DNA from: Bacteroides faecichinchillae JCM 17102
GTDB lineage: Bacteria; Bacteroidota; Bacteroidia; Bacteroidales; Bacteroidaceae
Length of the DNA: 33,878 nucleotides
Assembly: GCF_000614145.1 (NCBI RefSeq)
Contig: NZ_BAKK01000043.1
Location: 1-33,878 of the forward strand
Reading direction: 5' to 3'
Shown here: in pieces, positions 17,899-26,276 of the stretch
How the letters are laid out: every line of letters begins with the position of its first letter
Numbering within the stretch: position 1 is the stretch's first letter
The notes under the pieces: generated by a model
Told to the model about the DNA's origin: nothing
Database searches by the model: none
Seen by the model: only the letters and a program-made list of their open reading frames with translations
Translations under genes and position numbers: made by a program

Positions 17899-19053
17899 AT
17901 GAAAATCGTATACATATTTCAATCATTGGCAAAAACGGCAGGTACAGAGCGTATCCTAACGGACAAAATGAATTATTTCGCAGAACACACTTCTAACGAA
18001 ATTACAATTATCACTTGTGAACAAGGAGATCATCCCCACCCTTTTCCTCTTTCGCCCAAAGTAAAGCATATCGATTTAAACGTACGTTTTTTCACTTTGT
18101 CCCGTTATGACCGAATCAAGCACAGATTCTTAGAGCTCATTATGAAGCACGAATATAAGAAGCGGCTGAAAAAATGCTTAAAACAAATTCAACCAGATGT
18201 TATATGCTGCACTACTTATGCTTTATTTGAAATAAGCGCTATGATCCGTTTAGCTAATGGAGCAGTTAGTATTATTGAAGCTCACACTGCCAAAGAATCC
18301 AATGAGAAACAACAAAATTTTCCTCCTAATAGCATTCGCAGATTTATAGCAAGGTTGTATGATAATCATGTTTATAAAACAATCAGTAAATGTCAGGTGT
18401 TGGTTGCTCTTACATCTGGAGATGCAGAGAATTGGAAGAACGTAAAACAAGCAGTGGTCATCCCCAATATGCTGGGACATTATCCTATAAAACTCAACCC
18501 ATATCCTAAGACAAACAGAGCGATTACCGTAGGGAGACTCACCAAACAAAAGGGGTATGATCTTTTGATTAATGCCTGGAAAATTGTACATGAGCATCAC
18601 CCGGAGTGGCATCTAGATATTTACGGAACAGGTGAAGACAAAGAAAAACTGACTCACCAAGTCTCACAACACAACCTCAATGAGGTGATTCACTTTCATG
18701 ATCCTACACCACAGATTCTGGATAAATATATGAAGAGTGACTTTTATGTTATGAGCTCCCGCTGGGAAGGTTTCGGTCTTGTATTGCTTGAAGCAATGTC
18801 ATGCGGTCTGCCCTGCATCTCGTTTAATTGTCCGCATGGACCGGAAGAGATTATCAGAAATGGCGAGGATGGCTTGATCGTGGAAAACGGAAACATAGAG
18901 CAATTTGCGGAAAAGATCAATTATATGATAGAGCAGAAAAATGTTCGTGAAGAAATGGGGCGTATGGCAAGAGAGAATATAAAACGCTATCTACCTGAAA
19001 ACATTATGTCCCAATGGCAACAATTATTCGAATCACTAACCAACAATAAGTAA
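17899..19053 (+). CDS. GT4 family glycosyltransferase, paralogue of the 14772 gene
   Basis: A 384-residue GT-B enzyme. Visible features are AKTAGTERILTDKMNYF in the first domain, ITVGRLTKQKGYDLLINAW, IYGTGEDKEKL, and the E-x7-E motif in WEGFGLVLLEAMSCGLP. The last 100 residues track those of the gene at 14772 almost block for block (CPHGPEEII against CPCGPRDII; GLIVENGN against GLLVENGN; NIKR near the end), pointing to duplication within the locus followed by change of the acceptor domain. It precedes the last gene of the operon by only three bases. Confidence 0.9.
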   Translation: MKIVYIFQSLAKTAGTERILTDKMNYFAEHTSNEITIITCEQGDHPHPFPLSPKVKHIDLNVRFFTLSRYDRIKHRFLELIMKHEYKKRLKKCLKQIQPDVICCTTYALFEISAMIRLANGAVSIIEAHTAKESNEKQQNFPPNSIRRFIARLYDNHVYKTISKCQVLVALTSGDAENWKNVKQAVVIPNMLGHYPIKLNPYPKTNRAITVGRLTKQKGYDLLINAWKIVHEHHPEWHLDIYGTGEDKEKLTHQVSQHNLNEVIHFHDPTPQILDKYMKSDFYVMSSRWEGFGLVLLEAMSCGLPCISFNCPHGPEEIIRNGEDGLIVENGNIEQFAEKINYMIEQKNVREEMGRMARENIKRYLPENIMSQWQQLFESLTNNK

Positions 19054-19056
19054 TGT

Positions 19057-19908
19057 ATGACTAAGTGGTATGAACCTTATTTAGAGGTATATGAAAAACC
19101 GTTTGCGGATGCTCCGAAAAGCGTGATTGGTAAGGTACGCAGGAATCTGCAAAAGTTACAAAGCGAATCTCCATTTGTTACTATATCTCTAATAGGATAT
19201 AATGAGGAAAAGCATCTATTGGCCTGTCTCTGGTCATTAAGTGAAATGAAATGTAAGTATCCGGTAGAAATTATTGGAGTGGATAATGATTCAAAAGATC
19301 GCACGGCTGAGGTGTTTGAAGCGTGTGGCGTACCTTATTATACGGAATTTCAACATAGCTGTGGCTTTGCCCGTTCTTGTGGCCTTAATCATGCACGTGG
19401 AAAATATCATATAAACATTGATTCAGATACTATGTATCCGCCTCATTATGTAGAGACTATGATTGACATGCTTGAACAACCCGGAGTTGTTGCAGTAAGT
19501 GCATTGTGGAGTTATGTTCCCGACAAATCACACTCTAAATTGGGATTAGCTTTTTATGAAACAGCTCGTGACATGCATTTATGGTTGCAATCTTTCAAGC
19601 GTCCAGAGCTAAGTGTGCGAGGATTGGTTTTTGCTTATCGTACAGACTATGCCCAAGAAGTGGGTATCCGTACGGATATCAAACGTGGAGAGGATGGGTA
19701 TTTGGCACTGCAATTGAAAACGTACGGAAGAATCGTTTTTGTACGTAACAGGAAAGCTCGTGCTATTACCGGATATGGAACAGTCGGTGTAGATGGTTCA
19801 TTATTCAATAGTTTCCAGGTACGTGTTATCAAAGCGATAAAAGGGATGACTGGATTGTTTACTAAAAAGTCGGAATACAAGGACGAAGAATCTAATCTGA
19901 TAAAATAG
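19057..19908 (+). CDS. GT2 family glycosyltransferase
   Basis: A 283-residue GT2 enzyme with a 35-residue N-terminal extension before the fold (FVTISLIGYNEEKHLLACLW). It has GVDNDSKDRT, FARSCGLNHARGKYHINIDSDTMYP with the DSD metal site, and an RGEDGYLALQL segment corresponding to the catalytic ED. No membrane helices are evident. It is the last gene of the close-packed operon; behind it the close packing ends and 406 bases without an intact gene follow. The gene begins three bases after the stop of the GT4 gene. Substrate unknown. Confidence 0.85.
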   Translation: MTKWYEPYLEVYEKPFADAPKSVIGKVRRNLQKLQSESPFVTISLIGYNEEKHLLACLWSLSEMKCKYPVEIIGVDNDSKDRTAEVFEACGVPYYTEFQHSCGFARSCGLNHARGKYHINIDSDTMYPPHYVETMIDMLEQPGVVAVSALWSYVPDKSHSKLGLAFYETARDMHLWLQSFKRPELSVRGLVFAYRTDYAQEVGIRTDIKRGEDGYLALQLKTYGRIVFVRNRKARAITGYGTVGVDGSLFNSFQVRVIKAIKGMTGLFTKKSEYKDEESNLIK

Positions 19909-19982
19909 TAATTGAATAGTATTAACTATGGATTAGTTACAAACTATATCCAAATAATGAATAGAAATTATAAGGATTGCAA

Positions 19983-20285
19983 TTCTATACCACATTTGAA
20001 ATATAATTTGATATAAGGCATCTACAAAATGAAGATTTACCGTCCAATGTTATTCTGGCAATTCATTCTTTGGGAAATAAAGACGATACCGGTAATGAGG
20101 TACGCATTACCTTTAATAGTATCACAATGAATAAAGATTGCCAAAAACGATTAGTTGAATATGTAGAACATTTCGTTAAAAGATATGAAGCAGTTAAGTC
20201 TAACCATACTAATAAAGAAAATGCCATTTATTTTACAAACATTTTAAAATATCTCAATAAAAAAGTGATTAAAAAAGTGGATTAA
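19983..20285 (+). pseudogene. Orphan gene fragment of unknown family
   Basis: One frame reads as natural protein from about 20007 to the stop at 20285 (FDIRHLQNEDLPSNVILAI, then ITMNKDCQKRLVEYVEHF). It has no good ATG start; the only candidate is a TTG at 20070, which lies inside the protein-like stretch. A stop codon (TAA at 20004) cuts it from a few further plausible residues upstream. It therefore looks like the 3' remnant of a larger gene lost between the operon and the next GT2 gene. I do not recognise the family. The alternative is a small 71-residue gene starting at the TTG. Confidence 0.35.
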
Positions 20286-20314
20286 ATAATAAGACACATG
20301 ATATTAAATTATAT

Positions 20315-21535
20315 ATGACTATGAATAAAACCTTTATCCTCTGTCTCGAAATCCTTTTTGGATTTGCCCTATTCATTGTATTCTACACTTATCTGGGCTA
20401 CGGTATTCTACTCTACGCTCTTGTTAAATTGAAAGAACTTTTCATAAAACCAGTAAAACGCTCGCTTCCGTCATTAGATAGTGATCTACCGGAGGTGACT
20501 CTTTTCATCACAGCTTTCAACGAAGAAGATGTAGTTGATGAGAAAATGAAAAACAGCCTCGCATTGGATTATCCTGCGGAAAAACTCCACATCGTTTGGG
20601 TGACGGATGGTAGTAATGATGGAACCAACGACCGCCTACAAACCCAATGGAACGGAAAGTCAACTGTCTACTTTCAATCTAAACGACAAGGTAAGACTGC
20701 TGCCATGACACGTGGAATGACGTTTATTAAAACTCCCTTTGTTGTTTTCACCGATGCTAATACAATGATAAATAGTGAAGCAATCCGGGAAATAGTACTC
20801 GCTTTTCAAAATCCCAAAGTTGGCTGCGTAGCAGGAGAAAAACGCATTGCTGTACAAAGCAAAGATGGAGCTGCTGCTAGTGGAGAAGGAATTTACTGGA
20901 AATATGAATCAACTTTAAAAGCACTTGATACACGACTTTATTCTGCTGTTGGAGCTGCCGGAGAGTTGTTCGCTGTACGTCGTGAGCTTTTTGAGCCAAT
21001 GGAACCGGATACTTTATTAGATGACTTTATCCTTTCCCTCCGTATTACAATGAAAGGATATATTATTGCTTATAGCACCAATGCCTACGCCATCGAAAGC
21101 GGTTCTGCGAATATGCGTGAAGAAGAAAAAAGAAAGATACGTATCGCTGCTGGTGGATTGCAATCCATCGCTCGTTTACGTCCTTTACTAAATCCCTTCC
21201 GGTATGGGGTTCTCAGTTTTCAATACACCTCACACCGGGTACTACGATGGTCTGTTACCCCATTTTTGTTGTTCGCATTATTTCCACTAAATATAGTACT
21301 TCTGTTTTCTGGTAGCGCGCCTGTATTCTACGGGATACTGTTCATTTTACAGATTCTGTTCTATGCAATGGGATACTGGGGATATTATTTGTCTACCAAA
21401 CAAATAAAAAATAAGATTTTTTTCATCCCATACTACTTCCTTTTCATGAACGTTAATGTACTAAAAGGTATCGGTTATCTAAAGCGAAAAAAAGGAAATG
21501 GAGCATGGGAAAAAGCAAAACGAGCAGAGTCTTAA
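20315..21535 (+). CDS. Multi-pass GT2 glycosyltransferase (cellulose/PNAG synthase-like)
   Basis: A 406-residue protein with one N-terminal membrane segment (about 8-35), a GT2 catalytic domain at about 55-280 and two or three C-terminal membrane segments (about 310-380). It has VTLFITAFNEEDVV, WVTDGSNDGT, TDANT (D147-A-N149, a DxD variant) and LDDF (D236-D237). Where processive enzymes carry Q-x-x-R-W, this one has RIAAGGLQS, as in a related subgroup of beta-glycosyltransferases. It probably adds sugars to the same polymer but is separated from the operon by a 406-base gap. Start ATG at 20315; a second ATG two codons later is equally possible. Confidence 0.8.
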   Translation: MTMNKTFILCLEILFGFALFIVFYTYLGYGILLYALVKLKELFIKPVKRSLPSLDSDLPEVTLFITAFNEEDVVDEKMKNSLALDYPAEKLHIVWVTDGSNDGTNDRLQTQWNGKSTVYFQSKRQGKTAAMTRGMTFIKTPFVVFTDANTMINSEAIREIVLAFQNPKVGCVAGEKRIAVQSKDGAAASGEGIYWKYESTLKALDTRLYSAVGAAGELFAVRRELFEPMEPDTLLDDFILSLRITMKGYIIAYSTNAYAIESGSANMREEEKRKIRIAAGGLQSIARLRPLLNPFRYGVLSFQYTSHRVLRWSVTPFLLFALFPLNIVLLFSGSAPVFYGILFILQILFYAMGYWGYYLSTKQIKNKIFFIPYYFLFMNVNVLKGIGYLKRKKGNGAWEKAKRAES

Positions 21536-21610
21536 CTCAATATATCAGAAAATACAACTAATTGATTGATAATTTTATAGATTGTACAAACAATTGACCA
21601 ATTCTTTTAT

Positions 21611-21618
21611 TATCTTTG
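21611..21618 (+). promoter_or_regulatory. Bacteroidetes-type -7 element before hybrid kinase
   Basis: TATCTTTG is an exact -7 match 36 bases before the ATG at 21655. An in-frame TTG inside it (21616) would extend the protein by 13 residues but would bury the promoter, so the ATG is preferred. The element gives the kinase its own transcript, separate from the GT2 gene that ends 75 bases upstream. Confidence 0.55.
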
Positions 21619-21654
21619 CCGAGAGAGATAACTCCTATAATCCAATTAAAGGGC

Positions 21655-24335
21655 ATGAACAGAACATTACATGATGCAAACAATGCACAAAGGATATTAA
21701 ATCTGACTGCTGATACGATGTTACTGATTGATCGGGGCGGTGTTTGCATAGATATCAATACTCATAGCGAGTTGTGGTTTTTACAAGAAGAAAAATTACT
21801 TGGCAAAAATATATTTAAATTACTCCCCAAATATACAAGGGAGAAGGTGCTACCTATTTTCCAAACTGTATTGAATGAACAACGAAGTATCACCAAGAAT
21901 TTCAAATTAGAATTGTCAAATGATACGTATTATTTCAAATGTATCATGTACCCCTACGATGACATGGTACTGTGCCAATATCGCGATATCACGCAACGTA
22001 GCAATGTAAAACGCCTGTTAGAACAAATGAACAGGAATCTACGAGAAATACAGAAGGTAGCACAGATTGGACAGTGGATGTACAACACCCGAGAAAATAT
22101 ATTCCATTATATGGGACATACCGGTATTTTATGTACCGAAGATGTAAAAAGCATTTCATTCAACAACTATATACAATCCATCGTTGAAGAGGACCGTTGT
22201 ATCTTTAATGACTGGTGCAAAAGAAATATAGAAAATTTAGATCAGGAAAGTATTAGCTACCGTATTCTTCATAATAACGAAATATATTATGTGCAACTCC
22301 AAGCATATTCGCACGAACGACTTTCTGATGGTAGCTTTAACATCGAAGGGTATATACAGAATATCACCGATACTCAACGTCGCAGAAATGATATCAATAC
22401 CTTAACACACGCGATCAATAATGCCAAGGAGAGTATCTTCGCCACTAAAGAAGATGGTACACTCATCTTTGCCAACCGCCAATTTATGCAAAATCATGGA
22501 ATTACTGAAAATGAGGATATCAGTAAGCTGAAAATTTATGAGGTGGTGGCCGACATAAGTACACAGAAGGAGTGGCGTGAACGATGTAGGAGCATTATGA
22601 CTTCAGGAAGCAATTATATCATCCAAAACCCTTCCAAGAATAATAAGGATATTTTGGCGTACGAGGGTATTATGTATAATGTTACCAATGATTCAGGAGA
22701 GGAAAGTTACTGGTCGTTCAGCCATGATATTTCTGAAAGGTTACGTTATGAGGCACAAATCAAACGATTGAATCAAATCATGGACACGACAATCAACAAT
22801 CTTCCCGCAGGTATCGTCGTGAAGGATATTAACAATGATTTTCGTTATATCTATCGAAACCGAGAATCATATAACCGAGATATTTGTAATGGAGATTCTA
22901 TCGGTAAAAATGACTTCGACTACTATCCGTTAGAAGTAGCTGAAGAGAAAAGAAAAGGAGATATTGAAGTTGCCACTACCGGAAAAGAGCTTCATTGGAC
23001 AACAGAAGGAAAAGATAAGAATGGAAATTTACTGATCCTTGACAAACGAAAAATACGTGTAGACGGTGACGACATGACTTCTTCAATTATCATCAGCATA
23101 GAATGGGATATCACAGCTATGGAACTGATGAAACGGGAATTACAAGCTTCTAAAGAAAAAGCTGAATTATCTGATAATTTAAAGTCTGCCTTTCTTGCTA
23201 ATATGAGCCATGAAATCCGTACTCCACTAAATGCCATTGTCGGATTTTCACATTTAATCGCCGAAAGTGAAGATCGGGCAGAACGAAAATCATATTATGA
23301 AATTGTTGAAGCCAATAATGAACGTTTGTTGCAATTGATCAATGAGATACTTGATCTCTCAAAGATTGAATCTGGAATTGTAGAATTTACTTATAGTCCT
23401 ACAAATCTCCACAAACTTTGTAAAGAGGTACACGACGCTCATGTATTCCGCACTCCTCCGGGGGTTGATCTGATTTACGAACCTTCAAACGAGAAGTTAA
23501 TGATAACGACGGACAAGAACCGTCTGTTCCAAGTATCTCAAATCTGATCGGAAATGCTTTCAAATTCACGAAAGAAGGAAATATCAGTTATGGATTTAAA
23601 CAGAAGGATAATCATATTATCTTTCACGTTACAGATACTGGAGCGGGTATTGAGCCAAGTAAAGTAGAACGTGTTTTCGAACGCTTCGCTAAACTGAATA
23701 ATTATGCTCAGGGTACTGGATTGGGATTGTCAATCTGTAAAACGATTATTGAAAGACTTAGAGGAGAAATTTCAGTTACATCTGAAATAGGTAAAGGTAC
23801 TACTTTTACTTTTCATCTACCTTATGAAGCGGAACAACTTTCGACAGAATCATCGACGTTACCAAACGGAATAGTTACATTGTCCGATGAGTCTCAACAA
23901 TCCGATAGTAATAATCCTGTTGTAGACAGTGAATCGTCTACCTCTACTACCCACAAAGTAGAAAAGACTTTTTCTAAGCCTACCATATTAATTGCTGAGG
24001 ATATGGACAGTAACTATGATTTGCTGAAAGCTATCTTAGGTAAGCAATATAAGCTTGTACGCGCACATGACGGCATAGAAGTTGTCACCATGTACGATGA
24101 AGTAAAACCAGACCTCATTTTAATGGATATAAAGATGCCTAATCTGGACGGATTCGAAGCTACAAAAATCATTCGTGAATTATCATCTGATGTACCCATT
24201 ATCGCTCAAAGTGCTTATGCATATGGTCATGATCTGAAAACTGCTAAAGAAGCTGGATGTAATGACTTTATTGCTAAACCGATCTCACAGGTCAAGTTAA
24301 AGGAAATAATAAAGCAGTGGCTACCGCAAACTTAA
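21655..24335 (+). pseudogene. Soluble hybrid histidine kinase with multiple PAS domains, broken by a one-base frameshift
   Basis: Repaired, this is an 893-residue cytoplasmic sensor kinase without membrane segments. Residues 1-490 contain about four PAS-type units (for example SFNIEGYIQNITDTQRR and FSHDISERLRYEAQI at unit ends). HisKA follows with FLANMSHEIRTPLNAIVGFS, phospho-acceptor His519. The ATPase domain shows NLIGNAFKFT, DTGAGI, VFERF and GTGLGLSI. A linker leads to a receiver domain (TILIAEDMDSN, LMDIKMP with Asp825, AKPIS). There is no output domain. At 23536 a T is missing: QVSQI-stop becomes QVFSNLIGNAFKFT when it is restored, the canonical N-box. As written the first piece (to 23547) lacks its ATPase and receiver. 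It may sense an intracellular signal and control the neighbouring polysaccharide genes, but the partner is unknown. Confidence 0.85.
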
Positions 24336-24455
24336 AAGATCAGAAACAACCAGATAGGAAAAATGAGAGATAGCAAAAGGGCAAAGTAGGGCAATAACTT
24401 GACAGCAATAAGTATATACAATAAATTGAATAAAAAAATAGGAATCAAAGGAAGT

Positions 24456-25748
24456 ATGAAAGCTTTTTACAGATTATTTTATTATATATCGATTATACTA
24501 ACAGGAATTCTTGCAATCTTTACATTAGCCGGAGCTTTTGTTGAAGATACTCCACCAGATAACTCAATGTTATTGTCTTTCATCGGGTTAATATTACCTA
24601 TGCTTTTGCTTATGAATCTAATTGTGGCCATCTATTGGATTATTCGTTGGAGATACTGGGTATTTATCCCAATCATTGCTATTGTTGGTAATTGGACATT
24701 TTTAAGTCGTGTATTGCAGTTCCCTCTCTTTGATTCGGCTGCTAAACCCAGAACAAGTGTGATTGTCGAAAAGAGAAATCAAGCAGGTAATAGTAAGGGA
24801 ATTCAAATTAGGAATGATCAAAAAACTCAAATAGTATCCGAACAAGAAATTCAAATGAAAGCTAATCAAGAGACTTTAGTGGAAACTGATCCTAATATTT
24901 CGCAAATATCTGATCAGAAAGTTGACTCAGTAGCTACTTCGATAAATGAAAATTCTGTTGCTACTTTCTTAACGGTAGCAACTTACAACGTTGATAGCTT
25001 TAATCAGGAACATACGGGGTATTCCTGTAAACAAATAGCCGAATGCATGAAGAATCTAGGAGTGGATATTTTCTGTTTTCAGGAATTTGGTATCAATAAA
25101 GAGTTTGGAATAGATAGCCTTTATGTAGCACTTTCAGAATGGCCTTATCATTATATCCCTCCTTCTCCTGAAGGAGAAAATCTTCTTCAGCTCGCTTTGT
25201 TCAGCCGTTATCCTATCAAGGATCAACAGCTTATCACCTACCCTGAGTCTAACAACTGTAGCCTTTGGTGTGATATCGACTTCAATGGACGTACAGTCCG
25301 TCTATTCAACAATCACTTGCAAACCACTGATGTTAGCAGTAATAAACGTAAGCTGGAAAAGGAACTTAAAGCTGATAACTCTGCAAGAATTGAACTTGCA
25401 GCTATCACCCTTGCTGATGGTCTGCACAATAACTTCAAGAAACGTGCTGCCCAAGCTAATCAAATCAATCAACTAATTAAAGTTTCCCCTCATCCTACTC
25501 TTATCTGCGGTGACTTCAACTCTCTACCTTCCTCTTATACTTATCGTACAGTAAAAGGAAATCTGAATGATGGTTTCCAGACCTGCGGACATGGGTATAT
25601 GTACACTTTCCGCTATTTTAAACATCTACTAAGAATCGACTATATTTTTCATTCTAAGGAGTTTGAAGGAGTGGATTATTTTTCTCCAGATATTAATTAC
25701 AGTGATCATAATCCTGTAGTTATGAAGATGAAATGGCAAAATCAATAA
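24456..25748 (+). CDS. Membrane-anchored endonuclease/exonuclease/phosphatase (EEP) family protein
   Basis: A 430-residue protein with three membrane helices in the first 90 residues, a polar linker (about 100-160, rich in Q and N with loosely repeated Q-I-Q patterns) and an EEP catalytic domain. The active-site set is complete: TYNVDSF, FQEF with Glu210, NNHLQT, GDFN with Asp353 and Asn355, and SDHNPVV with Asp417-His418. The family cuts phosphodiester or phosphomonoester bonds in nucleic acids, lipids or inositol phosphates, so the substrate here is open. Three helices would place the domain in the periplasm if the N-terminus is inside. The ATG at 24456 follows a GGAAG-like ribosome site; an in-frame TTG at 24399 is less likely. 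Confidence 0.8.
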   Translation: MKAFYRLFYYISIILTGILAIFTLAGAFVEDTPPDNSMLLSFIGLILPMLLLMNLIVAIYWIIRWRYWVFIPIIAIVGNWTFLSRVLQFPLFDSAAKPRTSVIVEKRNQAGNSKGIQIRNDQKTQIVSEQEIQMKANQETLVETDPNISQISDQKVDSVATSINENSVATFLTVATYNVDSFNQEHTGYSCKQIAECMKNLGVDIFCFQEFGINKEFGIDSLYVALSEWPYHYIPPSPEGENLLQLALFSRYPIKDQQLITYPESNNCSLWCDIDFNGRTVRLFNNHLQTTDVSSNKRKLEKELKADNSARIELAAITLADGLHNNFKKRAAQANQINQLIKVSPHPTLICGDFNSLPSSYTYRTVKGNLNDGFQTCGHGYMYTFRYFKHLLRIDYIFHSKEFEGVDYFSPDINYSDHNPVVMKMKWQNQ

Positions 25749-26276
25749 TTAATCGTTTTAAGCAGTTTATGACCATGTGTATTTGAGTTACTTATAAGTC
25801 ACAATACTACACAATTAAAATAGATAAAGAACCATCTAAAGTGATTCAATAATTAGGTACAATCATAATCCTTGAATGTAAATTCGATAGCTCATTAGAA
25901 GACAAGACTTCTTTCTCCAATGAAAGTTCTCTAACAAAAGTGTAATATGATATCTATGCAGTACTAATTCCTTTTTTACACATTCAAAAGATCATCAAGA
26001 GAAGATTTTTATTTCATTCTGATTGCCGTAACTAAATAGCAGAGCTAAATGACAGCGATTATCAATCTTAATACATACTGTTGATTATGACTATAACACA
26101 ATCCCATCTACTACATATTTCTTATAGTTATATATAACAATCCCCTTATATTAGCCTTTTCATGAACCGAAAAGAGTAAATATAAGAGGATTGTGTTCTC
26201 AAGAGATTTTAATCTATAGGATCTTCACTTCCAAAATTCTATTTTGTCATCCCTTTATTTTAAATAATTGCTACTA
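25749..26276. other. Convergent intergenic region, no gene seen
   Basis: This 528-base stretch separates the EEP gene and the TonB receptor, which point toward each other. I see no coding frame of note on either strand. A small hairpin (AGAAG/CTTCT, 25897-25912) and a long one at 26137-26194 are the only structures, both plausible as transcription ends. Confidence 0.6.
26137..26194. terminator. Long hairpin between convergent genes, possible bidirectional terminator
   Basis: Outer arms ACAATCC...TTATATT and AATATAAG...GGATTGT pair with one or two interruptions, and an inner stem CTTTTC/GAAAAG closes on a short loop. It lies between two genes that end toward each other, 83 bases from the TonB receptor stop. 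There is no clean T-run next to it, so it could also be a small mobile-type inverted repeat. Confidence 0.45.

Noticed and set aside
23721..24335. An independent response-regulator gene behind the kinase
   Set aside because: In the same frame, upstream of 23721, the ATPase N-box and G1 box are encoded without a stop, so it is the tail of one hybrid kinase.
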